Positions 1 through 8,203 of a stretch of 64,000 nucleotides of DNA are shown here, piece by piece. The stretch comes from Bryobacterales bacterium (GTDB taxonomy: Bacteria > Acidobacteriota > Terriglobia > Bryobacterales > UBA6623): contig JAPPMB010000054.1 of assembly GCA_028819255.1 (NCBI GenBank), forward strand, positions 96,471-160,470. The letters are read 5' to 3'. The translations under genes were made by a program, and so were the position numbers. Position 1 is the first letter of the stretch. Each line of letters begins with the position of its first letter. The notes under the pieces were generated by a model, which did no database searches, had not been told where the DNA came from, and saw nothing but the letters and a program-made list of their open reading frames with translations.

Positions 1-1
1 C

Positions 2-103
2 AACGTCTACTGCCGCCTTTCCTACAACTGCTGCCAGTCCTGCGGGAGCATGAACGCCAAGCGCCGGGACCAGTGCCGGAAATGCGGTGCGGCGATCCCC
101 TGA
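2..103 (+). CDS. C-terminal end of a zinc-ribbon protein (5' end outside window)
   Basis: The open frame runs in from the left edge and stops at TGA 101-103. The 33 visible residues contain CxxCG (CQSCG) and CRKCG, the two knuckles of a treble-clef or zinc-ribbon fold that would bind one Zn(II), with two further cysteines upstream (YC and NC). No family can be named from this tail. It ends 53 bp before the Rrf2 gene and may be its upstream neighbour on the same strand. Confidence 0.5.
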   Translation, partial: NVYCRLSYNCCQSCGSMNAKRRDQCRKCGAAIP

Positions 104-127
104 GGCTCTCGATGAGGCAGTCCCCGG

Positions 128-152
128 AATCTCTAGTAGAGTGGTAGAGATT
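128..152. promoter_or_regulatory. Inverted repeat, likely Rrf2-type operator in front of its own gene
   Basis: A perfect 8-bp inverted repeat, AATCTCTA (128-135) and TAGAGATT (145-152), is separated by 9 nt. The 25-bp span is typical of operators of dimeric Rrf2 regulators. It ends 4 nt before the ATG at 157 and covers the ribosome-binding region, so a bound repressor would block expression of the Rrf2-cysK pair. Autoregulation is inference. Confidence 0.45.
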
Positions 153-156
153 GACG

Positions 157-588
157 ATGGACGTTTCTGTCAAAGGGGAATACGCCCTCCGGGCGGTCTT
201 TGAACTGTCCTGCCAGGGAACGCCGGATCCGGTCAAGATCGCCCGCATCGCCGAGAGCCAGAGGATTCCCCAGAAGTTCCTGGAGCTCATCCTGGCCCAG
301 CTCAAGCAGGGGGGCTACCTGGGGTCGCGGCGAGGCGCCGACGGTGGCTACTTTCTGGCTAGGCCGGCCGACCAGATCACCGTCGGTGACATTCTGCGCC
401 AGATCGAGGGTACGATGCAGCCCTCGCGGCGGCCGTTCGCCAAGGAGCCTGCCGACTCGCCGTTCCCGGAGCTGTGGGACAGGGTGGAGCGGGCCCTGTC
501 CTGCGTGGTAGATCGCACCACGTTCGCAGACCTTGTGGAGCGCTGGAGGCAGAAGCGCTCGCAGGGCGTCCTGAACTGGCAGATCTAG
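157..588 (+). CDS. Rrf2-family transcriptional regulator, CymR-like, without an Fe-S cysteine triad
   Basis: The 143-residue protein opens with the Rrf2 signature ([11 protein letters not shown]) and has a winged helix-turn-helix followed by the wing motif [11 protein letters not shown] and the DILRQIEG helix. IscR and NsrR carry three clustered cysteines after this point. None are present here; the only cysteines are one in helix 1 (LSCQG) and one near the C-terminus (LSCVV). This matches cluster-free relatives such as CymR, which represses cysteine biosynthesis together with CysK. The next gene, 2 nt downstream, is cysK, which supports that role. ATG 157 is preferred over TTG 151 because TTG lies inside the inverted repeat. 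The Shine-Dalgarno (AGAG) is weak. Confidence 0.85.
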   Translation: MDVSVKGEYALRAVFELSCQGTPDPVKIARIAESQRIPQKFLELILAQLKQGGYLGSRRGADGGYFLARPADQITVGDILRQIEGTMQPSRRPFAKEPADSPFPELWDRVERALSCVVDRTTFADLVERWRQKRSQGVLNWQI

Positions 589-590
589 GC

Positions 591-1547
591 ATGGCGCGAA
601 TCTTCGACGACAACTCACTCGCCATCGGCGGCACCCCCCTGATCCGGCTGAGCCGCATCAGCGACGGCGCCGGCGCCGCGGTCCTGGGAAAGGTGGAGGC
701 GCGGAATCCCGCCTACTCGGTGAAATGCCGCATCGGCGCCTCCATGATCTGGGACGCCGAGCGGCGGGGACTGCTCAAGCCCGGCATGGAGCTCGTCGAG
801 CCGACCAGCGGCAACACGGGCATCGCCCTGGCATTCGTCGCGGCCGCGCGCGGATACAGGCTCAAGATCGCTATGCCGTCCAACTACAGTCTCGAGCGCA
901 GGAGTGTGCTCAAGCTCCTGGGAGCGGATCTGGAGCTCACTCCGGAGGAAGAGGGCATGTACGGCGCCGTCGAGAGGGCGGAGGAGCTGGTCCGCGAAGA
1001 TCCGGGCCGGTACCTGATGCTGCAGCAGTTCCGGAATCCGGCCAACCCGCGCATTCACTATGAGACGACAGGTCCCGAAATCTGGAACGACACCGACGGT
1101 GATGTCGACGTGCTCGTCTCGGGGATCGGCACGGGCGGCACCATCAGCGGCGTTTCCGGGTATTTCAAGCGCGGGCGGGGCAGGCAGCTACTGAGTGTCG
1201 CCGTGGAGCCCGAATGCAGTCCAGTAATACGCCAGCACCTCGCCGGCGAGACGCTGCAGCCCGGAATCACGGCGATCCAGGGGATCGGTGCCGGATTCAT
1301 ACCGGACACGCTGGACTTGGACCTGGTGGACCGAGTCGAGAGCGTTACCGACGAGGAGGCGGTGGAGTACGCCCAGCGGCTGGCGCGCGAGGAGGGCCTC
1401 CTGAGTGGCATCTCCTGCGGTGCGGCGGCTGCCGTCGCCTGCCGGCTGGCCCGCGAGCCGGGACTCGAGGGGAAGACGATCGTCGCGATCCTCCCGGACG
1501 CCGGCGAGCGGTACCTGAGCAGCCCGCTGTTCGGCGGCATCGGCTGA
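591..1547 (+). CDS. cysK: Cysteine synthase A (O-acetylserine sulfhydrylase)
   Basis: This PLP enzyme makes L-cysteine from O-acetylserine and sulfide in the cytoplasm. The 318-residue length fits the family. The PLP lysine is K45 in the YSVKCRIG segment, the substrate loop PTSGNTG is at 71-77, the phosphate-binding loop SGIGTGGT is near 176-183, and [10 protein letters not shown] is near 273. The start is ATG 591, 2 nt after the stop of the Rrf2 gene, so the two are almost certainly co-transcribed. An in-frame extension into the upstream gene is possible but not credible. Cystathionine beta-synthase is a possible relative, but its extra haem and CBS domains are absent. Confidence 0.93.
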   Translation: MARIFDDNSLAIGGTPLIRLSRISDGAGAAVLGKVEARNPAYSVKCRIGASMIWDAERRGLLKPGMELVEPTSGNTGIALAFVAAARGYRLKIAMPSNYSLERRSVLKLLGADLELTPEEEGMYGAVERAEELVREDPGRYLMLQQFRNPANPRIHYETTGPEIWNDTDGDVDVLVSGIGTGGTISGVSGYFKRGRGRQLLSVAVEPECSPVIRQHLAGETLQPGITAIQGIGAGFIPDTLDLDLVDRVESVTDEEAVEYAQRLAREEGLLSGISCGAAAAVACRLAREPGLEGKTIVAILPDAGERYLSSPLFGGIG

Positions 1548-1565
1548 CGGTGCCGCCAGTCTGAT

Positions 1566-2477
1566 GTGAGTCCGCCGATGGACCTCGTGCAGATCGAGCC
1601 GACGCGGGGGCGCCCTGCGAGGCTGCCTGAATGGCTCCGCAAGCCGCAGACGAATTTCCGTGCCTTGCACGATCTCAAGGTCGAGCTGCGAATCCGCGGA
1701 CTTCACACGGTTTGCGAGTCCGCCCGCTGCCCGAACATCCACGAGTGCTTTTCCCGCAAAGCGGCGACGTTCATGATTCTGGGCAACATCTGCACCCGCA
1801 CGTGCGGCTTCTGCGCCGTGCCCCAGGGCACGCCCGGGGATCTGTCGTCGGCCGAGCCGGAGCTCGTGGCCGAGATGGCGCAGCGAATGGCGCTCCGCCA
1901 CGTGGTGATCACCAGCGTCAACCGTGACGATCTTCCGGACGGCGGGTCGGCGCACTTTGCGGCGACGGTCCGCGCCGTCAAGCGGGCGCTCCCCTCGGCT
2001 CGCGTGGAGGCGCTGGTCCCGGATTTCCTGGGCGACTGCGACGCGGTGGCCCGGGTGCTGGATGCCGGCTGCGACGTCTTCAATCACAACATGGAGACCG
2101 TCCGCAGGCTCTATGCGCGAGTCCGCCCGCAAGCGGTGTACCGCCGGTCGCTGGCCGTTCTGGCGTTCGCGCGCGATCGGTCTCCCGGCACGTTGACCAA
2201 GTCCGGCCTCATGGTTGGCCTCGGAGAGACGGTCGCCGAGGTGCGTCATTTGTTGCGGGACATTCGCGAAGCAGGCACCGACGTGGCCACGATCGGCCAG
2301 TACCTCCGGCCGCGGATCCGGCGCCTGCCGGTTGAGGAATACGTGCATCCCGAAATCTTCGATCTCTACCGTCGATTCGGCGAGTCGATCGGGTTCCGGG
2401 CGGTCTTCAGCGGTCCGCTGGTGCGGAGTTCGTACATGGCCGAGTCCGTTGACGCACAGGCGCTGTGTGCGGGATGA
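1566..2477 (+). CDS. lipA: Lipoyl synthase (radical SAM)
   Basis: LipA inserts two sulfurs into protein-bound octanoyl groups to give lipoyl cofactor. The 303-residue protein shows both cluster motifs: the auxiliary cluster cysteines C50, C55 and C61 (CESARCPNIHEC) and the radical-SAM triad C76, C80 and C83 (CTRTCGFC). The C-terminal RSSY motif that ligates the auxiliary cluster through serine is present. The start codon is GTG 1566, with an alternative ATG at 1578. The gene overlaps lnt by 4 bp (ATGA). No lipB or 2-oxoacid dehydrogenase E2 is adjacent, although an AceE-type E1 sits 13 kb away. Confidence 0.95.
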   Translation: MSPPMDLVQIEPTRGRPARLPEWLRKPQTNFRALHDLKVELRIRGLHTVCESARCPNIHECFSRKAATFMILGNICTRTCGFCAVPQGTPGDLSSAEPELVAEMAQRMALRHVVITSVNRDDLPDGGSAHFAATVRAVKRALPSARVEALVPDFLGDCDAVARVLDAGCDVFNHNMETVRRLYARVRPQAVYRRSLAVLAFARDRSPGTLTKSGLMVGLGETVAEVRHLLRDIREAGTDVATIGQYLRPRIRRLPVEEYVHPEIFDLYRRFGESIGFRAVFSGPLVRSSYMAESVDAQALCAG

Positions 2478-4015
2478 GCCCGCGCCTGCATTCCTGGGAA
2501 CGGCCAGCCCTTACCGTCGCGGCCGCCGTCACCTGCGGTTTGGCACAGGTGGTCGTCTTTCCCCGCTTTTCCTGGGACCTGCTCGCTCCGGTCTGTCTGG
2601 TGCCATTGCTGCTCGTGCTGTCCGGCCTGGGTCCGTGGCGCCGATTCCTGCTCGGCTGGGTGTCCGGCGGCGTATTCTGGGCGGGGACGTGTTACTGGAT
2701 CTACCCGGTGATGCGGGACTACGCATCGATCACACCACCCGTTGCCGGAGCGCTGTTCGTCACGTTCTTCACGGTCAAGTCCGTCCAGATGGGGGCGTTC
2801 GCATTTGTCGCCGGCCCCCTGCTGCGGAAACCGTGGGCCGTACCGGCCGTGGCGGTGCTGTGGGTGGGGCTTGAGGGGAGCCACCAATACATCTTCTTCA
2901 CGTGGACGCAGCTCGGCAACGCCTCGCTGGACTTCGCCGTGCCGCATGTCTTGCGCCTCGCGCCATGGACGGGCATCTACGGCCCTTCGCTGGTGTTTGC
3001 CTTGGTTAACGTCGCGGTCGCTGTCGCAATACGACGGAGGTCGGCAACGCCGTTCGTCGCCCTGCTTCCCGTGCTTGGCGTGTTCCTGCTGCCGGCGCTG
3101 CCGCCGGAGGGTGGCGGGTCCCGGACCGCAAGGCTCGTCCAGCCCAACGTGCATCCGGACCTGCTCAAGACCGACTGGCTCGCCAACAACGGCACGAGCC
3201 ACCTTGCCCGGATGCTGGAACTGTCCAGTGCCCCCGCCGACCTCGAGAAGCCTTCCCTGGTCGTGTGGCCAGAGTACCCCGTGCCTGCCTTCTACTTCGA
3301 CGATCCCCGGTCTCGAGCCTTTCATGAACGCGTGGCTCGTGAGTCCGGCGCCGCGTTCATCTTCAACACCATTTCGTTTGAGGACGGTGACCGCCAGCGA
3401 CCACGGAATTCGTCGGTGACTCTGGACAGGACGGGCAAGCGGCTGTCCGAATACTCGAAGATCATCCTCGTGCCGTTCGGGGAGTTCGTGCCGTGGCCGT
3501 TCCACTACTTTGTGGAGAAGGTGACGCTTCAGGCCGGCATGTTCCGGCCGGGAAAACAGATCGCGGTTGCAACGGTCGAGGGAAAGGGTATCGGCACGTT
3601 CATATGCTACGAGTCCGTGTTCGCGCGCCTCATCCGCAAGTTCACCGCGGGAGGGGCTCAACTGCTGGTCAACATCTCGAATGACAGCTGGTACGGCCGG
3701 AGTGCGGCACGCGACCAGCACCTCCTCGTCGTGCGCATGAGAGCCGTGGAGAACGCGCGCTGGATCCTGCGCGCGACGAACGACGGCGTGACGACGGCCA
3801 TCGGTCCGTCAGGCCGAATCGAGGCGCAGCTGCCGTCCTATGAACAGGCTGCCTTGGACGTCCGGTTCGAATACCGTACCGAAAAGACGGGATTCGTGCG
3901 GTTCGGTGAATGGCTGTGGTGGTTGTGCCTTGCCGCTGCCGCACCGGTGACGCTCCGGGCGCGTCCCTGGAAGCGGCACGCCGGTAGCGTGGATGCGGGA
4001 GGGCGCGGACGGTGA
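2474..4015 (+). CDS. lnt: Apolipoprotein N-acyltransferase
   Basis: Lnt adds the third acyl chain to the N-terminal cysteine of lipoproteins at the inner membrane. The 513-residue protein has hydrophobic N-terminal membrane segments (about residues 13-185), then a periplasmic nitrilase-like domain. The catalytic Glu-Lys-Cys triad is E267 (WPEYPVPAFY), K329 (YSKIILVPFGEF) and C378 (FICYESVF). One more hydrophobic segment lies near the C-terminus (LWWLCLAAAAPVTL). ATG 2474 overlaps the lipA stop in the arrangement ATGA, which points to translational coupling. An alternative GTG lies at 2465. The window contains at least one predicted substrate, the lipoprotein at 61.8 kb. Confidence 0.92.
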   Translation: MSPRLHSWERPALTVAAAVTCGLAQVVVFPRFSWDLLAPVCLVPLLLVLSGLGPWRRFLLGWVSGGVFWAGTCYWIYPVMRDYASITPPVAGALFVTFFTVKSVQMGAFAFVAGPLLRKPWAVPAVAVLWVGLEGSHQYIFFTWTQLGNASLDFAVPHVLRLAPWTGIYGPSLVFALVNVAVAVAIRRRSATPFVALLPVLGVFLLPALPPEGGGSRTARLVQPNVHPDLLKTDWLANNGTSHLARMLELSSAPADLEKPSLVVWPEYPVPAFYFDDPRSRAFHERVARESGAAFIFNTISFEDGDRQRPRNSSVTLDRTGKRLSEYSKIILVPFGEFVPWPFHYFVEKVTLQAGMFRPGKQIAVATVEGKGIGTFICYESVFARLIRKFTAGGAQLLVNISNDSWYGRSAARDQHLLVVRMRAVENARWILRATNDGVTTAIGPSGRIEAQLPSYEQAALDVRFEYRTEKTGFVRFGEWLWWLCLAAAAPVTLRARPWKRHAGSVDAGGRGR

Positions 4016-4142
4016 CCGGATGTCGTAGGCGGTCACGCTTGAGGCGAGGCCTCATGGAATGCACGACACTGTGGGCCTGGAATGCTTCGGAAACGGCGTG
4101 AACGGCGATCTCTGCCATAATGTATACAGATTGAATTGAACG

Positions 4143-5262
4143 ATGATCCTGGATGAACTGAAGCGAGACTTCGAGGCAGTGCGCGGTCGCGCCTTGGTGA
4201 TTCGGGGGTATCTTTGACGCCCAGAGCGGCAGGCGTCGACTTGCGGCGCTGGAAAAGCGGATTGCGGAACCGACATTCTGGAACGATTCCACACCGAGCC
4301 AGTCGATTCTGCGGGAACGCAAAACGCTGGTCCGCATCGTAGACACGGACGAACAAATCGAACGCGCCCTCTCGGATCTGGAGGCCTATTTGGAGCTTGG
4401 GGCTGAGGGTGAGCCGGTCGAGGACGAGTGCAGGCAGGAGCTCAAGGCCCTAGCTGACCGGCTCGACCAGGTGGAGACCGAATCGTTGCTCGGTGGGGAG
4501 CATGACCGCGCGAATGCCATTGTGACGCTAAATGCCGGTGCCGGCGGCACAGAGGCCCAGGACTGGGCGCAGATGCTCCAGCGCATGTACCTTCGGTGGG
4601 CGGAGCGGCGGGGCTTCAAGCGCGAGGTCTCCGACGTGCAGCACGGAGAGGAAGCCGGGATCAAGTCGGCGTCGCTGATCCTGAAGGGCGACAGCGCCTT
4701 CGGATTGATGCGCTCCGAGATCGGAGTGCATCGTCTCGTCAGGATCTCGCCGTTCGATTCCAACGCAAGAAGGCACACCTCGTTCGCGTCGGTGTTCGTC
4801 TATCCGGAAATCGAGGACGAGATCGAGATCGACATCCGACCGGACGATCTGCGCATTGACACCTACCGCGCAAGTGGTGCTGGCGGACAGCACGTCAACA
4901 TGACGGATTCCGCAGTGCGCATCACCCACCTCCCGACCAACATCGTCGTGCAGTGCCAGAACGAGCGCTCACAGCACAAGAACAAGGCCACGGCGATGCG
5001 GATGCTCCGGGCTCGCCTGTACGACTTCGAGCTCCGCAAGAAGCGCTCCGAAGCAGAGAAGGTCGAGGCAGCCAAGCTGGGCATCGATTTTGGCAGCCAG
5101 ATCCGGAACTATGTTCTTGCGCCCTACCGACTGGTCAAGGATCTGCGCACGCAGCTGGAATTCGGCGACGTGGACCGTGTGCTGGACGGCGACCTGGACC
5201 GCTTTATGCATGCCTTTCTGGTCTTTGAGAAGACAGGAAGGAAAACCCCGAAGGCAGCCTGA
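4143..5262 (+). CDS. prfB: Peptide chain release factor 2, expressed by programmed +1 frameshift
   Basis: RF2 recognises UGA and UAA and releases the peptide. Twenty-four codons from ATG 4143 run into an in-frame UGA at 4215-4217; reading resumes in the +1 frame at GAC 4216 and continues to 5262, giving 372 residues. The tripeptide anticodon motif SPF and the catalytic GGQ (residues 247-249) are intact, so this is a functional frameshifted gene and not a pseudogene. Promoter-like sequence (CATAAT, TATACA) lies at about 4116-4128. Annotation pipelines that ignore the shift would start this gene too late. It is followed by a noncoding stretch with a decayed gene fragment. Confidence 0.95.
4204..4218 (+). 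promoter_or_regulatory. prfB programmed +1 frameshift site
   Basis: The sequence GGGGGTATCTTTGAC matches the classic prfB site: a Shine-Dalgarno-like G-run three bases before the slippery CTT codon, then the UGA stop and a C. The ribosome pauses at UGA when RF2 is scarce and slips from CUU to UUU. This is autoregulation of RF2 synthesis, known from E. coli and seen here directly in the sequence. Confidence 0.95.
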
Positions 5263-5366
5263 CGCCGGGTCCGGCGGCGCCGTCGGAAGCCGCGCGCGGA
5301 GCAAGTCTGTGCCTGCGGGTGAACCGGGAAGCGGCCCGGGATCGGCGAACATCGACATCGTACAGT

Positions 5367-5562
5367 TCGGGTCCGCGAAACGACGATGAACTGTGCCACG
5401 TCTTGTGTCGCGACCGCCTTTCCATCGAGCCTATTCCCAATTGCGTTTCTGTTGTTGCCAGGTCCGAGTGCGGCGTTTGGCAACGGATCCGATGATCAGG
5501 AGGAAGACCCCGATGGCCGCATGGAGATCCGTTCCCGTCATCGAATCTCGGCTCGGGCGATG
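5367..5562 (+). pseudogene. 5' fragment of a second multi-Cache-protein gene
   Basis: This stretch resembles the promoter-proximal region and first 50 codons of the intact gene at 8204. Shared features are the upstream CCGCGAAA block, the signal peptide ending (SAAFGNGS), and the segment ISARA matching VSARA. Similarity stops abruptly at about 5562, where the intact gene continues with RNAGDIQAF. The remaining reading frame is unrelated low-complexity protein. It is best read as the leftover 5' end of a paralogue. Nothing else is recognisable between 5263 and 5784. Confidence 0.6.
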
Positions 5563-5784
5563 TGGCCGTTCGGACGGGGGGCAGGGGATTCCCTGACTGG
5601 CGTGCAGCCGAGTCCTGGTTGGAGTGCTGCCTGGACACTGTTCAGCTCACCGGTCCGAGTCCGCTCGGGCCTGCCGATCCGCCGTCGCGAATCGATTTCG
5701 CAGTCCCCCGCAGGTCTGCCCGCGTTCGGATGAACCGCGCGGGTCGAACGCCCTCTCGATCTCTCGCCGCCGTGACCGTTCGAA

Positions 5785-6777
5785 TCAGCCGGCGTTTCGT
5801 TCCCCGAGGTAGCCTGCGACCGCGTCCTTGCAGGACTTGGATGCCCAGTACGCGTCTTCCGTCCCCCAGCTGTCCATCTGGAACCATCCCCGGAATTCTC
5901 CCTCGTCGAGGATCGAGCAGAGCTTGGCGATGTCGTAGACGCCTTCACCGCAGGGCAGGTGCCGGGACGTGCCCGACCCTCCGCCGGGGAATGGCCGCAA
6001 GGTCGAATCGCCGTCGCAGAACTGGACATAACCGATCCTGTCCACTCCCAGATCGAGAAGCAGGTCCTCGGGGCGGCCGCGCGCGCCGTTGAGAAGGTCG
6101 AAGTGCGACGGGTCGAAGATCGCCTTGAGCTCGTCCATGCCGGCCGCCGCAAACAGCTTGTGGTAGCGCAGCGCCGAGTTCACGAGAAGAGGCGGCTCTC
6201 CTTCGATGGCGAGCAGGATCCCGCTGTCGACCGCATAGCGGACGGCCGGGCGCAACACGCCTGCGAACCGTTCGATCAACTGGTCTTCCCCGACCTGGTC
6301 CGGAGCTCGGCCCGCTGACCAGAGGCCCATCGCGTCGCAGCCGAACTTCGCGGCCAAGTCCACTTGTCGCTGAAGGCCGCGAGAGTATTCGGCTCGCTCC
6401 GACGCATCGTCCGAGACGGGATTCACGCCCCGAACGCCACCTTGGATCGAGAACACCTGCAGTCCGAACGACTCGATCTTCTCTCGCGAAGCTTGAATCG
6501 CCCGGTCGTCGTCCGGATCGGGATAGCCCTCGCGCCAGCCGCGCCAAAGCTCAATCCCGTCGAACCCCTCTTCGCGGGCGAATTCCAGGATCGCGTCATA
6601 GTCGTAGCGCTTTCCGTGGTGTGTCTCGGAGGACCCGAAACCGTTGAGACCGATTGCGAGGTGCCACGGTGAGGTCGCTGCGGTGTGCTTGTTCTCCCGT
6701 TCCCCAACACCTGCGCATCCCAAGCAGGTGAGCTGTGCAAGAAGCGTTCGGCGGCTGAGCGTGGGCATACCAAACAT
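5785..6777 (-). CDS. Tat-exported sugar phosphate isomerase/epimerase (xylose-isomerase-like TIM barrel)
   Basis: The 330-residue protein has a Tat-type signal (SRRTLLAQL) followed by an AP-endonuclease-2 TIM barrel. Barrel landmarks include GFDGIELW, the acidic strand AIEGEPP, AIFDPSHFDLL and GYVQFCDGD, which provide the usual metal-binding Glu, Asp and His side chains. Members isomerise or epimerise sugars or act on inositols. The substrate cannot be told from the sequence. The start ATG 6777 is chosen; a second ATG nine bases downstream would give the signal peptide directly. Upstream on the same strand lie only decayed sequences, so it is probably transcribed alone. Confidence 0.75.
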   Translation of the reverse strand: MFGMPTLSRRTLLAQLTCLGCAGVGERENKHTAATSPWHLAIGLNGFGSSETHHGKRYDYDAILEFAREEGFDGIELWRGWREGYPDPDDDRAIQASREKIESFGLQVFSIQGGVRGVNPVSDDASERAEYSRGLQRQVDLAAKFGCDAMGLWSAGRAPDQVGEDQLIERFAGVLRPAVRYAVDSGILLAIEGEPPLLVNSALRYHKLFAAAGMDELKAIFDPSHFDLLNGARGRPEDLLLDLGVDRIGYVQFCDGDSTLRPFPGGGSGTSRHLPCGEGVYDIAKLCSILDEGEFRGWFQMDSWGTEDAYWASKSCKDAVAGYLGERNAG

Positions 6778-6880
6778 CCTCGCACTCGCGACTCGCGACT
6801 TGAAATTCTCTGCCGGCGCGGACGGCGCAGGCTGTGTGCGAATTTCTGCTCGGGACGCGAGCCAACCGGTCCGGCGCCGG

Positions 6881-7300
6881 TCACGGCTGGGCGAGAGGTT
6901 CGCACCTGCCTGATCGATAGGTCACCCGAATCGGGCTGACCCAAGCCAGCGAACCGTCCGATTGCTCAGCCCGGGCGCAGTGGTAGCTCCCGCCTCGCTC
7001 CGCCGCGTCGTCGCGGTGCTCGAAGTCGGCTTCCTTGGTGTCTGGCGCGACTGTGTGGACGACCTTGTTGTTCCGGATCAGCACGGTGCGACCGATTGGC
7101 ACGGTCCCAGTTGGCAGCGTCCAGCTTCGTTGCGGGGAGCCAGCCCTCGACGTCGAGCCGTGTCAGCCGCATCTCCCGGATCCCCCCGGTTGTCATTCTC
7201 AACGACCCTTTACGCAACACCAGCGTCGTCAAGCCCCTCTGCCGGGACTCGAAAGCCGTCCTCACTCGACAGCTCCCCAGCCATTCATCACGGTCCGCTC
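6881..7300 (-). pseudogene. Frameshifted C-terminal remnant, possibly of a DUF3604-type protein
   Basis: Two adjacent minus-strand frames join near 7100 into one plausible tail. The upstream frame reads KGSLRMTTGGIREMRLTRLD, then WLPATKLDAANWDR; the other reads TVLIRNNKVVHTVAP and ends DGSLAWVSPIRVTY. The last part resembles the end of DUF3604 family proteins, where an arginine-valine-rich strand is followed by a W-x-S-P-I motif. A single frameshift separates the halves and no upstream body remains. The 5' limit is where the inverted duplication begins (about 7310). The family assignment is tentative. Confidence 0.4.
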
Positions 7301-7309
7301 GAACGCTTC

Positions 7310-8118
7310 CACTCGGAGCGGAGTCAGAGCGGGAGCCCCGGCGGCCGCGCCGCGTTGGCCGCAGGCGCTGCATGCCCCGGAGCCCGGTTCCGCGCCCGCG
7401 GCCCGAGCTGTTTGTCGGCATCAGCGGTTCGGGTCGTATCCCGAGCCCACCAGCAAAGGCCTTCCATTGACCAGAATGCGGTCGACAAACGAGATCTTGG
7501 CCTCAGCCTCGCCAGTGGCGGGATTGGTAAAGTTGTAGTACCAGTAGCTGTAGCGGAAGGGTTCAGAGGCCTTCAGTGCGTTCCGGCCCCCGAAGAGCAC
7601 CTCCGGAATCCTTCCCGACACTGCAAAGCTGCTTGGGCTGCCGCTGAACCCGACCGCTCCCGAGACCGGATCCACACCGAACACGTAGGTCGATCGGTCC
7701 AGCCAGCGCGGATCGCTGGAGAGGACCGGTCCAGAGAAGAACCCGCCGGATTCCACTTGGATCGCAGCGCAGTGGACGAATTCCCGGAGCCTTGCGTCGC
7801 TCGGATTCTCTTCGAGGATCGTCGCGTTCACCTCGCTCGGATGGCAGGTGCCCGGGAGATCCCCACTGTAGAGCCCGGCTCCGACGACCGCGCGGTGTCC
7901 GTTCCAGTCCATTTCCCGAGCGTACGAGGCCTTCGGCTCATGCCTGCCCGTCGCGGGGTTCCGGAAGCTGTAGTTGAACCACCCCTCATCGACAACGTCC
8001 ATCATCCGATAGACCTCGGCGACAAAGTCGGTCCCGAAACGGTCTACGAGCGGACCCCAGTTCGAGCCCACAAGGGATGGGTCGGGCGGGTACACGAGAA
8101 CCATCGATCCGTCTCCGG
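7310..8118 (-). repeat. Inverted partial copy (arm 1) of the multi-Cache gene
   Basis: Read on the minus strand, this arm matches 9430-10240 on the plus strand through 228 codons of coding sequence and roughly 110 bp past the stop codon. It starts at the shared CCGGAGA block just before ATG 8104 and fades near 7310. The two arms lie about 1.3 kb apart in opposite orientation. Identity is high but clearly below 100 percent, so the duplication is not recent. Confidence 0.8.
7421..8104 (-). pseudogene. Truncated Cache-like gene, inverted paralogue of the C-terminal half of the 8204-10126 protein
   Basis: The 227-residue frame aligns end to end with residues 413-640 of the intact neighbour, including FVYPPDPSLVG-like, PGTC, SSFAVSGRIPEVLFGGRN and the final GSGYDP-R. 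It lacks a signal peptide and the first part of its Cache domain, and no upstream coding sequence remains. ATG 8104 is the methionine inside the duplicated domain, not an obvious native start. The reading frame is still open, so it could be expressed as a cytoplasmic fragment, but a broken gene is more likely. Confidence 0.65.
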
Positions 8119-8203
8119 CTTGTCAGTCCGCACCGGCAGCGTCATGGCTGACACGACGGCTCAGGGCCGCGAAATGAGGCCAAACCGTGTTACGTTTCAT
8201 GGC

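Noticed and set aside
6962..8203. In-frame upstream extension of the multi-Cache gene to more than 1000 residues
   Set aside because: The region overlaps the inverted arm and a decayed gene on the other strand, has no coding character, and a proper signal peptide starts at ATG 8204.
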